Assembly: GCF_017874395.1 (NCBI RefSeq)
Contig: NZ_JAGGLJ010000002.1
Coordinates: forward strand, 62,001 to 126,000
Length of the DNA stretch: 64,000 nucleotides
Origin: Peptoniphilus stercorisuis
GTDB taxonomy: Bacteria; Bacillota; Clostridia; Tissierellales; Peptoniphilaceae
Reading direction: 5' to 3'
A program made the position numbers and the translations under genes. Position 1 is the first letter of the stretch; every line of letters starts with the position of its first letter. This document shows positions 16,481-24,901 of the stretch, piece after piece. The notes below the pieces were generated by a model that was not told the DNA's origin, did not search any database, and saw only the letters and a list, made by a program, of their open reading frames with translations.

Positions 16481-17068
16481 ATGAAAGAACCAGTAAAATT
16501 TGGATTAATTCTTCTTATATTTTGTGCGATATCAGCTGGACTTTTAGCAGCTGTTAATGGAGTTACTGCTCCTGTTATTGCTCAAGCTGAACTTGAAGAA
16601 ACACTTGAATCTTATAAAGTTATTTTTGGTGATGAAGCAGATAACTTTGAGAAATATGATGAAAGTAAAATAGCAACAATTCAAGAAACGTACCCTAACA
16701 TCGAAGATGTATTTGTGGCTACAAAAGATGGAGAAACTGTTGGATATGGTATAAATGTATCATCAAATGGTTTTGGTGGAGCTATGACAAATGCTCTAGG
16801 AATTCTTTTAGAAAACGACACAATAGCAGGTTTTAGAAATATTTCAAACTCTGAAACTAAAGGATTTGGTACACAAATCGAAGAAGAAGATTATTATAGC
16901 ACTTATGTAGGCAAATCTGCAGCAGGAGAATTAAAAATAGAAACAGATCCTCAAGCAGAAGACGAAGTTCTTTTAATGAGTGGAGCTACAGTATCATCTA
17001 AAGCAGTACTTGCTGGTGATAATATAGCACTAAAAGCTTATCAAGAATTTCTTAAAAATGATAAATAA
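16481..17068 (+). CDS. rnfG: Rnf complex subunit RnfG
   Basis: A 195-residue subunit with one N-terminal membrane helix and an extracytoplasmic FMN-binding domain. The SGATVSS motif carries the flavin-accepting Thr near residue 170. FGTQIEEEDY and the GFGGAM block are typical of RnfG/NqrC. It passes electrons between RnfD and RnfE/A. It abuts rnfD with no gap. Confidence 0.95.
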   Translation: MKEPVKFGLILLIFCAISAGLLAAVNGVTAPVIAQAELEETLESYKVIFGDEADNFEKYDESKIATIQETYPNIEDVFVATKDGETVGYGINVSSNGFGGAMTNALGILLENDTIAGFRNISNSETKGFGTQIEEEDYYSTYVGKSAAGELKIETDPQAEDEVLLMSGATVSSKAVLAGDNIALKAYQEFLKNDK

Positions 17069-17079
17069 GGGGGATAATT

Positions 17080-17676
17080 ATGAGCTTAAGTAAAGTTTTT
17101 AAAGACAGTATGTTTAAGAACAACCCCATATTTATACAACTTATTGGGCTATGTTCTACACTTGCAATTACAAATAACTTAAAAAACTCAGTTGCAATGG
17201 GTATTGCAGTTATATTTGTACTTGTAATGAGTAATGGAGTAGTATCAATACTTAGAAATGTTATTCCTAGTAAAATAAGAATTCCTTGTTTTATCGTAGT
17301 AATAGCAACTTTCGTATCAGTAGTAGAAATGATACTTCATGCTTATGCTCCAGGAATCTATGGTGCTCTAGGAATATTCCTACCACTAATAGTTGTAAAC
17401 TGTTGTATTCTTGGTGAAGCAGAAGGTTTTGCATATAAAAATAAACTTATACCATCATTAGTAGATGGACTTGGAACAGGTCTAGGCTATACAATTGCAG
17501 TAGTTGCAATGGGTGTTATAAGAGAACTTTTAGGATATGGAACATTATTCGACAAACAAATATTACCAGCATCATTCCCAGGAATAGGACTTATGGGAGC
17601 TCCAGCAGGTGCTTTTATCCTACTTGGATTTTTAATAGCTGGATTTAAAAGAATAATGGAATCAAGGGGTGAGTAA
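17080..17676 (+). CDS. rnfE: Rnf complex subunit RnfE
   Basis: A 198-residue six-helix membrane subunit, paralogous to RnfA. Family marks are NNPIFIQLIGLCSTLAITN, PLIVVNCCILGEAE and VVAMGVIRELLGYGTL. The conserved Cys residues in helices 1 and 4 hold the membrane-embedded iron centre shared with RnfA. Start after GGGGG. Confidence 0.95.
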   Translation: MSLSKVFKDSMFKNNPIFIQLIGLCSTLAITNNLKNSVAMGIAVIFVLVMSNGVVSILRNVIPSKIRIPCFIVVIATFVSVVEMILHAYAPGIYGALGIFLPLIVVNCCILGEAEGFAYKNKLIPSLVDGLGTGLGYTIAVVAMGVIRELLGYGTLFDKQILPASFPGIGLMGAPAGAFILLGFLIAGFKRIMESRGE

Positions 17677-17677
17677 T

Positions 17678-18256
17678 ATGATGTCAAGAATACTTACAAT
17701 ATTAATATCAACAATACTTGTAAATAACTATGTATTTGCTCAATTCTTAGGTATTTGTCCATTCCTTGGAGTTTCATCAAAAACAGAAACAGCAGTAGGT
17801 ATGGGTGTTGCAGTTACTTTCGTAGTAGTAATCGCATCAGCTATTACATGGTGTTTACAAACTTTTATACTAGATAAATTTGGACTTGGATACTTACAAA
17901 CAATAGTATTTATCTTAGTAATAGCATCTTTAGTACAATTCGTAGAAATGGTTATTAAGAAAACATCTCCATCACTATATACAGCAATGGGTGTTTATCT
18001 TCCACTAATCACTACAAACTGTGTTGTACTTGGAGTTACAGTACTAAATGTTCAAAATGGATATAACTTAATAGAAACTGTATTTAGTGGATTTGGAGCA
18101 TCTGTAGGTTTTGCACTTGCACTTGTTTTAATCAGTACACTAAGAGAAAGACTTGCTCTTGGAAATGTTCCTAAAGCTCTTCAAGGAGTACCTATTGCAC
18201 TAGTAAGTGCAGGACTTATGGCTTTAGCATTTTCAGGATTTGCAGGACTAGTATAG
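17678..18256 (+). CDS. rnfA: Rnf complex subunit RnfA
   Basis: A membrane subunit of about 193 residues with six helices. It starts MMSRILTILISTILVNNYVFAQFLGICPFLGV, and the conserved Cys is in GICPFLG with its counterpart in PLITTNCVVLG. It pairs with RnfE to form the [2Fe-2S]-holding membrane core. The ATG at 17678 (or 17681) fits the GGGGTGAG site at the end of rnfE. The genes are separated by one base. Confidence 0.95.
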   Translation: MMSRILTILISTILVNNYVFAQFLGICPFLGVSSKTETAVGMGVAVTFVVVIASAITWCLQTFILDKFGLGYLQTIVFILVIASLVQFVEMVIKKTSPSLYTAMGVYLPLITTNCVVLGVTVLNVQNGYNLIETVFSGFGASVGFALALVLISTLRERLALGNVPKALQGVPIALVSAGLMALAFSGFAGLV

Positions 18257-18266
18257 GAGGTATAAA

Positions 18267-19175
18267 ATGGGAAATTCAATAATACTTCCAATTATAATCC
18301 TTGCAGTAATGGGAGCACTTTTCGGAATAGTACTTTCAATAGCATCTAAAGTATTTGCTGTTGAAGTAGATGAAAAAGTTCTTGCTGTTAGAGACGTATT
18401 ACCAGGAGCAAACTGTGGTGCTTGTGGATTCCCTGGTTGCGACGGTTTAGCTGAAGCAATTGCAAAGGGAGAAGCTCCAGTTAATGCTTGTGCCATTGGA
18501 GGTAAAGCAGTTGCAGATAATGTAGCTGATGTAATGGGTGTAAATGCAGCAGATGTAGAAAGAGAAGTTGCACATGTTATGTGTAATGGAACTTGTGAAA
18601 AAGCAAAAGATAAATATGACTATAATGACCTTGTTGATTGTAGACTTATGTCTGATTTTCAAAAGGGTTCAAAAGCTTGTGAATATGGATGTCTTGGTGG
18701 AGGAACTTGCGTTAGCGTATGTGAATTCGATGCAATCCATATTGTAGATGGAGTAGCAGTAGTAGATAAGGAAAAATGTGTAGCTTGTAAAAAGTGTATT
18801 ACAATTTGTCCTAAAAATCTTATTGATCTAGTTCCATACAAAGCAAAAACAGTTGTAGATTGTAGTTCAAAAGATACAGGTAAAGTTGTAAGAGCTAACT
18901 GTGAAGTTGGATGTATTGGATGTGGAATTTGTGAAAAGAACTGTCCAAAAGATGCAATCCATGTTGAAAACAATGTTGCAACAATTGATTATAGTAAATG
19001 TATTAACTGCGGAATTTGTGTTTCAAAATGTCCTACAGGAGCGATATTCTGTGAATATCCTGAAAGAGTAGAAAAAATGAAAGAAAAACAAAAAGAACAA
19101 GCTGAAAAGAAAAAGCAAGAAGCAATAGCTAAAGCTAAAGCAGCTAAAGAAGCAGCAGCTAATAAAGAAAACTAA
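18267..19175 (+). CDS. rnfB: Rnf complex subunit RnfB
   Basis: A 302-residue ferredoxin-accepting subunit. It has one N-terminal membrane helix, then a [4Fe-4S] domain with CGACGFPGC (about residues 50-58). A series of ferredoxin motifs follows (CxxCxxCxxxCP at about 172, 211 and 249) for electron relay. The C-terminal 35 residues are a Lys/Ala/Glu-rich helix not needed for cluster binding. It is the last gene of rnfCDGEAB and is followed by a terminator. With the Etf module and NfnAB in this window it completes a ferredoxin/NAD(P)H system. Confidence 0.95.
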   Translation: MGNSIILPIIILAVMGALFGIVLSIASKVFAVEVDEKVLAVRDVLPGANCGACGFPGCDGLAEAIAKGEAPVNACAIGGKAVADNVADVMGVNAADVEREVAHVMCNGTCEKAKDKYDYNDLVDCRLMSDFQKGSKACEYGCLGGGTCVSVCEFDAIHIVDGVAVVDKEKCVACKKCITICPKNLIDLVPYKAKTVVDCSSKDTGKVVRANCEVGCIGCGICEKNCPKDAIHVENNVATIDYSKCINCGICVSKCPTGAIFCEYPERVEKMKEKQKEQAEKKKQEAIAKAKAAKEAAANKEN

Positions 19176-19184
19176 AAAATAATT

Positions 19185-19213
19185 AAGACGTCTTTTAAGG
19201 CGTCTTTTTTTTA
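19185..19213 (+). terminator. terminator of rnf operon
   Basis: The 8-bp stem AAGACGTC / GGCGTCTT (one G-U) with a 6-base loop is followed by eight T's. Confidence 0.88.
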
Positions 19214-19257
19214 TGAGATAAATTAATCTCTATGGTATAATAATCTAGAGGTAATTT

Positions 19258-19638
19258 ATGAAAAAGGGAGATAAAATTGTAATTTTATTTATTATAATTT
19301 TTGCAATAACTCTATTTGTAGGAACTAATAAAAGAAATATAGACAATAAAAAAAATCAGGAAAAATATGTAGTTATTACAGTAGATGGCAAGGAATATAA
19401 AAAATTAAAATTAGACAATGTAAAAAACGAAAAAATAGAAGTTAAAACTAAATATGGAAAAAATATTATAAAAATAGATAATGAAAAAGTAAGTATGATA
19501 TATTCAGATTGTCCTGATAATTTATGTGTAGAGATGAAAAGCATTGAAAAATCAGGAGATTCTATAATATGTTTACCAAATAGACTTACTGTTTCAATAG
19601 AATCTAAAGTAAATGAAGTGGATGTGGTTTTATATTGA
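19258..19638 (+). CDS. NusG domain II-containing membrane-anchored protein
   Basis: A 126-residue protein with one N-terminal membrane helix (about 8-24) and a small extracytoplasmic beta domain. The domain has the pattern GKNIIKIDNEKVSMIYSDCP...C and IICLPNRLTVSI, typical of proteins annotated as NusG domain II. Such genes often precede a Gx transporter gene, as here (4-bp overlap), and often lie near Rnf or flavin-transferase genes. The function is unknown. The two Cys of DCPDNLC could bind a cofactor or form a disulfide. Confidence 0.82.
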   Translation: MKKGDKIVILFIIIFAITLFVGTNKRNIDNKKNQEKYVVITVDGKEYKKLKLDNVKNEKIEVKTKYGKNIIKIDNEKVSMIYSDCPDNLCVEMKSIEKSGDSIICLPNRLTVSIESKVNEVDVVLY

Positions 19639-20150
19639 AAAAGAATAGAAAACTAATATTTTTATCAATACTAGTAGCACTTGGTCTTGTAATGGGACTT
19701 TTTGAGAGCATAATACCACTTCCTTTTACATTTCCTGGTGCAAGACTTGGACTTTCAAATATAGTAGTACTTGTAAGCATAGTAGTATTTGGATATAGAG
19801 AAGGTCTTATAGTTGCATTATTTAAAACTTTAATATTAATGCTTGTAACTGGATCAGTATCAGCATTTTTCTTTTCCTTTGCAGGAGCACTATTAAGTTC
19901 AATATCTATGATTTTAGCACATAAGTATTTATCAAAATATCTATCATTAATTGGAATAAGTGAAATAGGATCATTTTTTCATAATCTAGGACAGGTTATA
20001 GTTGCAAGTTTTATACTTGGAAATAAAATGATATTTGCCTACTTGCCATTTTTATTAATACTTGGTTTATTTACAGGATACTTTGTAGGTCTTGCAAGTA
20101 TTTATATTACAAAAAATTTAAATACACATTTTAAGGAGTTGATTAAATGA
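19635..20150 (+). CDS. Gx transporter family protein (HepS/ECF-S-like)
   Basis: A 171-residue membrane protein with about five helices and Gly/aliphatic-rich segments, e.g. LPFTFPGARLGLSNIVVLV. This is the hallmark of the family annotated as Gx transporter or heptaprenyl diphosphate synthase component I. The fold resembles substrate-binding S components. It overlaps the NusG-II gene by 4 bp and maf by 4 bp. The substrate is unknown. Confidence 0.82.
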   Translation: MKKNRKLIFLSILVALGLVMGLFESIIPLPFTFPGARLGLSNIVVLVSIVVFGYREGLIVALFKTLILMLVTGSVSAFFFSFAGALLSSISMILAHKYLSKYLSLIGISEIGSFFHNLGQVIVASFILGNKMIFAYLPFLLILGLFTGYFVGLASIYITKNLNTHFKELIK

Positions 20151-20740
20151 TTATACTAGCTTCAAATTCTAAAAGACGACAAGATATTTTAGGAAGATTT
20201 GTAGAATATAAGGTAATTACAAAGGATATTAAAGAAAATAATAGTGAATATAATTCACCAAATCAACTTGTAATGGCTCTTTCCTTTGAAAAGGGAATAG
20301 AAGTTGCAAGAGAAAATCCAGAGTCTATAGTTTTATCAGCAGATACTGTAGTTGCACTAAAGGGAAAAGTACTTGGAAAGCCAAAAGATAGAAAAGATGC
20401 AAAGAAAATGTTAGAAAACTTATCAAATACAGAACATATTGTTTTGACAGGATATAGTATATTTAAATTAGATGAAAATATTAAATATACAAATTATGAA
20501 ATATCAAAAGTTAAATTTAGAAAATTAGATGATGAAATAATTAATTCTTATCTTAATACTAAGGAGTATGTAGATAAGGCAGGTTCTTATGGTATTCAAG
20601 GCTATGGAGCTTTATTAGTTGAGTCAATAGTAGGAGACTATGAAAATATTGTAGGTCTTCCAATATCAAAAATAGCCCAGGATTTTAAAAGATTATTTAA
20701 TATAAATCTTTTAAGTGAGGGTTTAGATGGAAAAATATAA
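20147..20740 (+). CDS. maf: Maf family nucleoside triphosphate pyrophosphatase
   Basis: A 197-residue Maf protein, a house-cleaning pyrophosphatase for dTTP, UTP or modified nucleotides. Signature: ILASNSKRRQDIL at the N-terminus, SADTVVALKGKVLGKPKD in the middle, and DKAGSYGIQGYGALLVESIVGDYENIVGLP near the end. It overlaps its upstream neighbour by 4 bp and radC by 14 bp, so this is one tightly coupled operon. Confidence 0.93.
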   Translation: MIILASNSKRRQDILGRFVEYKVITKDIKENNSEYNSPNQLVMALSFEKGIEVARENPESIVLSADTVVALKGKVLGKPKDRKDAKKMLENLSNTEHIVLTGYSIFKLDENIKYTNYEISKVKFRKLDDEIINSYLNTKEYVDKAGSYGIQGYGALLVESIVGDYENIVGLPISKIAQDFKRLFNINLLSEGLDGKI

Positions 20741-21458
20741 AGAAGAAGAATTAAAATACACAATAAAAGATATGCCAGCAGAAGATAGACCTCAGGAAAA
20801 ACTTTTAAAGTATGGTCCTGAGCATCTTTCTAATGCTGAATTATTAGCACTTATAATTAGAACAGGAAGTAAAAAACACACATCAATAGAACTATCTCAA
20901 AATATTTTAAATGAGGCAAAAAAGGGATTAAGTAGTGAAGAAAATTCCTTTATAGCATTAAAGGATTTATCAGCAAAAGATTTAATGAAGATTCCAGGAG
21001 TTGGAGAAAGTAAGGCATCAATGATTATTTCAGCTCTTGAAATTTCAAGAAGAACAAATAAAAGTTCAATATATAAGAAAAAAAGAATTAGAACTCCATC
21101 GGATATGGCAGATTTTGTATTAAGTGATATGAGATTTTTAGAAAGAGAAAATTTTAATATTGCAATATTAAATACGAAAAAGGAAGTTGAATCAATAAGA
21201 CATATTTCAACTGGAACTCTTAATGCAACAATAGTTCACCCAAGAGATGTCTTTCAAATTGCAATTAGAGAAAATGCCCATACAATAATACTTATACATA
21301 ATCATCCAACAGGAGATCCAACTCCGTCAATTGAAGATATTAATATTACAAATAGACTTGTTGAAGTTGGAAATATTGTAAAAATAGATGTAATAGACCA
21401 TATTATTATTGGAGATAATACATATTATAGCTTTTTAGAAAATAATTTAATTAGCTAA
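20727..21458 (+). CDS. radC: RadC family JAB-domain protein
   Basis: A 243-residue RadC. An N-terminal UPF0758 segment (DRPQEKLLKYGPEHLSNAEL) and a helix-hairpin-helix (KIPGVGESKA) precede a JAB/MPN metalloprotease-like domain with HNHPTGDPTPSIED. The DNA-repair role once proposed is not supported by later work, so the function is open. It follows maf, as in most Firmicutes. Unlike in rods, no mreB follows. Confidence 0.93.
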   Translation: MEKYKEEELKYTIKDMPAEDRPQEKLLKYGPEHLSNAELLALIIRTGSKKHTSIELSQNILNEAKKGLSSEENSFIALKDLSAKDLMKIPGVGESKASMIISALEISRRTNKSSIYKKKRIRTPSDMADFVLSDMRFLERENFNIAILNTKKEVESIRHISTGTLNATIVHPRDVFQIAIRENAHTIILIHNHPTGDPTPSIEDINITNRLVEVGNIVKIDVIDHIIIGDNTYYSFLENNLIS

Positions 21459-21481
21459 ATTAGTAGTGAAAAGGTGAATAA

Positions 21482-22216
21482 ATGAAAAAAATTGGAATAA
21501 TTAGTGGAAAAGGTGGATCTGGAAAATCAATAATAGCTTCTTCTTTAGCAAAGGAATTATCTAAAGAAAGTAATACTCTTTTAATAGATTCAGATTTAGG
21601 ATTTAGAACACTTGATTTAATGTTAAATTGTGAAAATACAATATATGATATATATGATTTTTCAATGGGAATAGAAGATGAAATGTGTATAAATAAAGTT
21701 GAGGACAATGAGAAACTTAATTTTTTATGTGCATCTCAATCAAAAACTGTTGATGATATTGATTTTTCAAAGATAAAAGATAATTTAGATACATTATCAA
21801 AATATGAATATGTAATAGTAGATATACCAAGAGATGAAAAGACAATAGTTGCTTGGGCAGATATTGTAGATGAATTTATACTTATTACAGAAGATAATGA
21901 TATAAGTTTAAGACTTACAGATAAGATAATGTATATTTTTATAAAAAATAAAATTAGAAGACCAATAAAAGTTGTATTTAATAAAGTGGATTCTAATAAG
22001 GAATTTGACCTTGAGAAAAAATATGAATTATTTATGGGACCAAATGTTAAAATAATTTCTAAAATACCTAAATTTTACAATATTGAAGAGGAAGATTTAG
22101 AAGAATTTTTATTATTTATAAGAGATATTGTAGAAGTAATAAAGGGAAATGATATAGTATTTAGAGAAAAGAAAGTAGAAGAAAAGACTTTTATTCAAAA
22201 GTTGTTAGGAAAATAA
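21482..22216 (+). CDS. MinD/ParA-family ATPase
   Basis: A 244-residue deviant Walker A ATPase (KGGSGKS at the N-terminus; LLIDSDLGFRTLD as the A' motif; VIVDIPRDE as Walker B). The C-terminal TFIQKLLGK could form the amphipathic membrane-targeting helix seen in MinD. It sits between radC and the RNase G gene, exactly where minCD lie in rod-shaped relatives, but minC, minE and mreBCD are absent. It is therefore best seen as a MinD-like ATPase whose partners are missing locally. FlhG or another ParA-like role is possible. Confidence 0.75.
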   Translation: MKKIGIISGKGGSGKSIIASSLAKELSKESNTLLIDSDLGFRTLDLMLNCENTIYDIYDFSMGIEDEMCINKVEDNEKLNFLCASQSKTVDDIDFSKIKDNLDTLSKYEYVIVDIPRDEKTIVAWADIVDEFILITEDNDISLRLTDKIMYIFIKNKIRRPIKVVFNKVDSNKEFDLEKKYELFMGPNVKIISKIPKFYNIEEEDLEEFLLFIRDIVEVIKGNDIVFREKKVEEKTFIQKLLGK

Positions 22217-22217
22217 A

Positions 22218-23279
22218 ATGTTTTATATAGATGATAATTTAAAATTAATAATAGAATATAAAGACAATATAAAGTCTATTTTTGATTATGAAAATTTAGA
22301 AATTGGAAATATTTATAGAGGTAGAGTTGATAAAGTGATTCCTTCTATGAATTCAGCTTTTGTAAATATAGGAAAAGAAGAAAATGGATATTTATCTTTA
22401 AATGATGTAAAGGGAAAAATAAAAGAAACTGAAGAATTGCTTTTTCAAGTAAAGAAAGTACCTCCTGAAAATAAGGCACTAAGACTTACTAGAGAGCTTT
22501 CTATAACAGGAAGATATATTATTATGTTTCTTGAGAAAGATATCCTTAAATTTTCAAATAAGCTCTCTAAAGATGATATAAATAGATTAAAGAGCTTAGG
22601 TTTAAAGGGAGTTTTATTTAGAACCTCATCAAAGGATGTAGATGATGAGAAGATAATTGAAGAGTATAATTATTTAAATCAAATTAAAAAAAATATTCTT
22701 CTTGAAAAAGATTTAAGACCTACACCAAAGTTGATTTATAAAAGAGATAATTTTTTAGATTATTTATTAGAAAATGCAATGAATGAAGAGATTATTGTAA
22801 ATAATAAAACTATCTATAAGAATTTAAGAGATAAGTTTAATATAAATTATAATGAGGATTTTTCACTAATTTATAATTTTGAATTATTAGAAGATTATAA
22901 ATCTCTTTTTAATAGAGTAGTAAAACTTAATAATGGTGGAGAAATAGTAATAGATAATGTAGAGAGCTTAACTGCAATAGATGTTAATACATCTTCATTT
23001 GTAGGTGATTTGAATTTTGAAGATACTATTTATGAAAATAATATAATTGCTGCAAAGGAAATTATAAGGCAGATTATTTTAAGAAATATTTCTGGTATTA
23101 TAATTATTGATTTTGTAGATATGAAAGATAAAAAGCATAGAATTGATTTAATGAATATTCTAAAAGAGGGCTTTAAAGATGATTTTACAAAAACAATAGT
23201 TCATGGTTATACAAAGCTTGGACTTATGGAGATTAGCAGGAAGAATATTGGAGAAGAGTTAAAAAATAAAATATTATAA
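22218..23279 (+). CDS. rng: ribonuclease E/G family protein, short form
   Basis: A 353-residue RNase G-like endonuclease. An S1-like RNA-binding domain occupies about 25-95 (GNIYRGRVDKVIPSMNSAFVNIG). The DNase-I-like catalytic domain has AIDVNTSS (Asp255) and IIIDFVDM (Asp298). These two Asp are 43 residues apart, as in the E. coli metal site. The protein ends soon after EISRKNIG and lacks the CPxC zinc-link used by E. coli RNase E/G to form dimers. The terminator right after the stop argues against a recent truncation. Start ATG is 2 bp after the MinD-like gene. Confidence 0.88.
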   Translation: MFYIDDNLKLIIEYKDNIKSIFDYENLEIGNIYRGRVDKVIPSMNSAFVNIGKEENGYLSLNDVKGKIKETEELLFQVKKVPPENKALRLTRELSITGRYIIMFLEKDILKFSNKLSKDDINRLKSLGLKGVLFRTSSKDVDDEKIIEEYNYLNQIKKNILLEKDLRPTPKLIYKRDNFLDYLLENAMNEEIIVNNKTIYKNLRDKFNINYNEDFSLIYNFELLEDYKSLFNRVVKLNNGGEIVIDNVESLTAIDVNTSSFVGDLNFEDTIYENNIIAAKEIIRQIILRNISGIIIIDFVDMKDKKHRIDLMNILKEGFKDDFTKTIVHGYTKLGLMEISRKNIGEELKNKIL

Positions 23280-23284
23280 AAATT

Positions 23285-23313
23285 AAAGATAGTTTTAATT
23301 AACTATCTTTTTT
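23285..23313 (+). terminator. terminator of the maf-radC-rng operon
   Basis: The perfect 10-bp stem AAAGATAGTT/AACTATCTTT with a 6-base loop is followed by T's. Confidence 0.88.
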
Positions 23314-23334
23314 GTTATAATGGTACTATATTGC

Positions 23335-23402
23335 TTTAAATGGATAAATTCGAATGCAAAATTACATACTGCATTATGCTAGTTGTGATTTATCAGTTTA
23401 AA
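23335..23402. repeat. nested inverted repeat upstream of NSS transporter promoter
   Basis: TTTAAA-TG-GATAAAT (23335-23349) pairs with ATTTATC-AG-TTTAAA (23388-23402). A nested AATGCA/TGCATT hairpin lies inside (23353-23375). The element ends 4 bp before the -35 box at 23407, a position suited to a transcription factor or a cruciform. It does not match a known riboswitch. Confidence 0.5.
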
Positions 23403-23406
23403 GTGC

Positions 23407-23435
23407 TTTACATTGGAATTTAATTATGTTATTAT
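23407..23435 (+). promoter_or_regulatory. promoter of the NSS transporter gene
   Basis: TTTACA (23407-23412) and TATTAT (23430-23435) with a 17-bp spacer, each one base from consensus. The start near 23442 leaves a 30-nt leader containing AGAAGGAAGG. Confidence 0.7.
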
Positions 23436-23471
23436 TGGGAAGTTGAAAAAAACAGAAGGAAGGAATTTTAA

Positions 23472-24791
23472 ATGGAAGATAAAAAATATTTCTCCTCTCG
23501 TTGGGGCTTCATTTTAGCAACTGTTGGCTCTGCTGTTGGCATGGCTAATGTTTGGGGATTTCCCTATAGAATGGGCTCAATGGGAGGAAGTGCTTTTTTA
23601 ATTGCTTATTTAATCTTTGTAGTACTATTTGGAATAGTAGGTCTTAGTGCAGAATATGCAATTGGAAGAAGAACAAGAACAGGAACTTTAGGATCATATG
23701 AATATGCTTGGAATAAAAGAGGACTTAAAAAAGTCGGAAGAGTAGTGGGATGGATACCTCTTGCAGGATCTTTTTGTATTGCTCTTGGATATTCAGTAGT
23801 AGTTGCTTATTGTCTAAAGGCATTAGTGCAAACACTAACTGGAACATTAATGACTGTAAATACACAGACTTGGTTTGCATCATTTTCAGAAGTTCCCTAT
23901 TCAGTTATGCCTTACCATTTAATTATTATATTATTAGTAGTAATATCACTTAGAGTAGGACCTGAAGGAATAGAAAAATCAAATAAAATACTTATGCCAT
24001 TATTCTTTATATTATTTTGTATTCTTGCAATAAGAGTATTTTTCTTAGATGGTTCTTTTGAGGGATACGAATTTATGTTTAGACCAGAGTGGAATGACTT
24101 GAAAAATCCTAAAGTTTGGGTATTTGCAATGGGACAGGCTTTCTTTTCACTATCTGTAACAGGAAGTGGAATGATAGTATATGGAGCATATCTTCCAAAG
24201 GGTGAAGATGTTGTAAAAAGCTCTATTACAACAGGAATTTTTGATACTCTAGCAGCAATAGTATCTTCTCTTGTAATAATACCTGCATGTTTTGCCTATT
24301 CAGTAGATGTAGGATCAGGACCAGGACTTTTATTTGTAACACTTCCAGAAATACTTCAAGATATATTTATGGGAAGAGTTTTTGCTATATTTCTATTTAC
24401 AGCAGTTGTATTTGCAGGAATATCATCACTTCAAAATATGTTTGAGGTTGTAATAGAATCTTTATTACATAGATTTCCAAAGGCTAAAAGAAGTAATCTT
24501 CTTGTAGGCATTGTAGTTTTATTATTTGGAATAAGTGTAAATATGGAAGCTATAAATATTTGGGGACCTTGGATGGATTTGATTTCAATTTATATTATTC
24601 CAATAGGAGCATTAATTGGAGCTATAACTTGGTTTTATGTGCTTCCTAAAGATGAACTATTAGATGAGATAAATGATAATAATGGAGAAAAAAAATACAC
24701 AAGTACTTGGCATAATGTTGGAAAATATTTATATGTTCCTCTAGCAGCCATACTTTGTTTTATAGCTATATTTAAAGGTATATCCTTTTAA
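23472..24791 (+). CDS. sodium-dependent transporter, NSS/SNF family
   Basis: A 439-residue membrane transporter of the neurotransmitter:sodium symporter family, probably importing an amino acid with Na+. Helix 1 has the sodium/substrate signature VGSAVGMANVWGFPY. About 11 helices can be counted, and the C-terminal charged tail is short. Bacterial 11-helix members include the tyrosine transporter Tyt1 and the tryptophan transporter TnaT. The substrate here cannot be read from sequence. It is a single-gene unit with its own promoter and terminator. Confidence 0.93.
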   Translation: MEDKKYFSSRWGFILATVGSAVGMANVWGFPYRMGSMGGSAFLIAYLIFVVLFGIVGLSAEYAIGRRTRTGTLGSYEYAWNKRGLKKVGRVVGWIPLAGSFCIALGYSVVVAYCLKALVQTLTGTLMTVNTQTWFASFSEVPYSVMPYHLIIILLVVISLRVGPEGIEKSNKILMPLFFILFCILAIRVFFLDGSFEGYEFMFRPEWNDLKNPKVWVFAMGQAFFSLSVTGSGMIVYGAYLPKGEDVVKSSITTGIFDTLAAIVSSLVIIPACFAYSVDVGSGPGLLFVTLPEILQDIFMGRVFAIFLFTAVVFAGISSLQNMFEVVIESLLHRFPKAKRSNLLVGIVVLLFGISVNMEAINIWGPWMDLISIYIIPIGALIGAITWFYVLPKDELLDEINDNNGEKKYTSTWHNVGKYLYVPLAAILCFIAIFKGISF

Positions 24792-24797
24792 AAAATG

Positions 24798-24819
24798 GCG
24801 TCTATTAGACGCTTTTTTT
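24798..24819 (+). terminator. intrinsic terminator
   Basis: The 6-bp GC-rich stem GCGTCT/AGACGC with a 3-base loop is followed by seven T's. Confidence 0.9.
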
Positions 24820-24901
24820 ATTGTAAAAACTTATTAATAGACTAATACTTTAATTAAAAATTTGTCTATGGTAAAATATTCTCTAAAGGAATGGTGATAT
24901 T

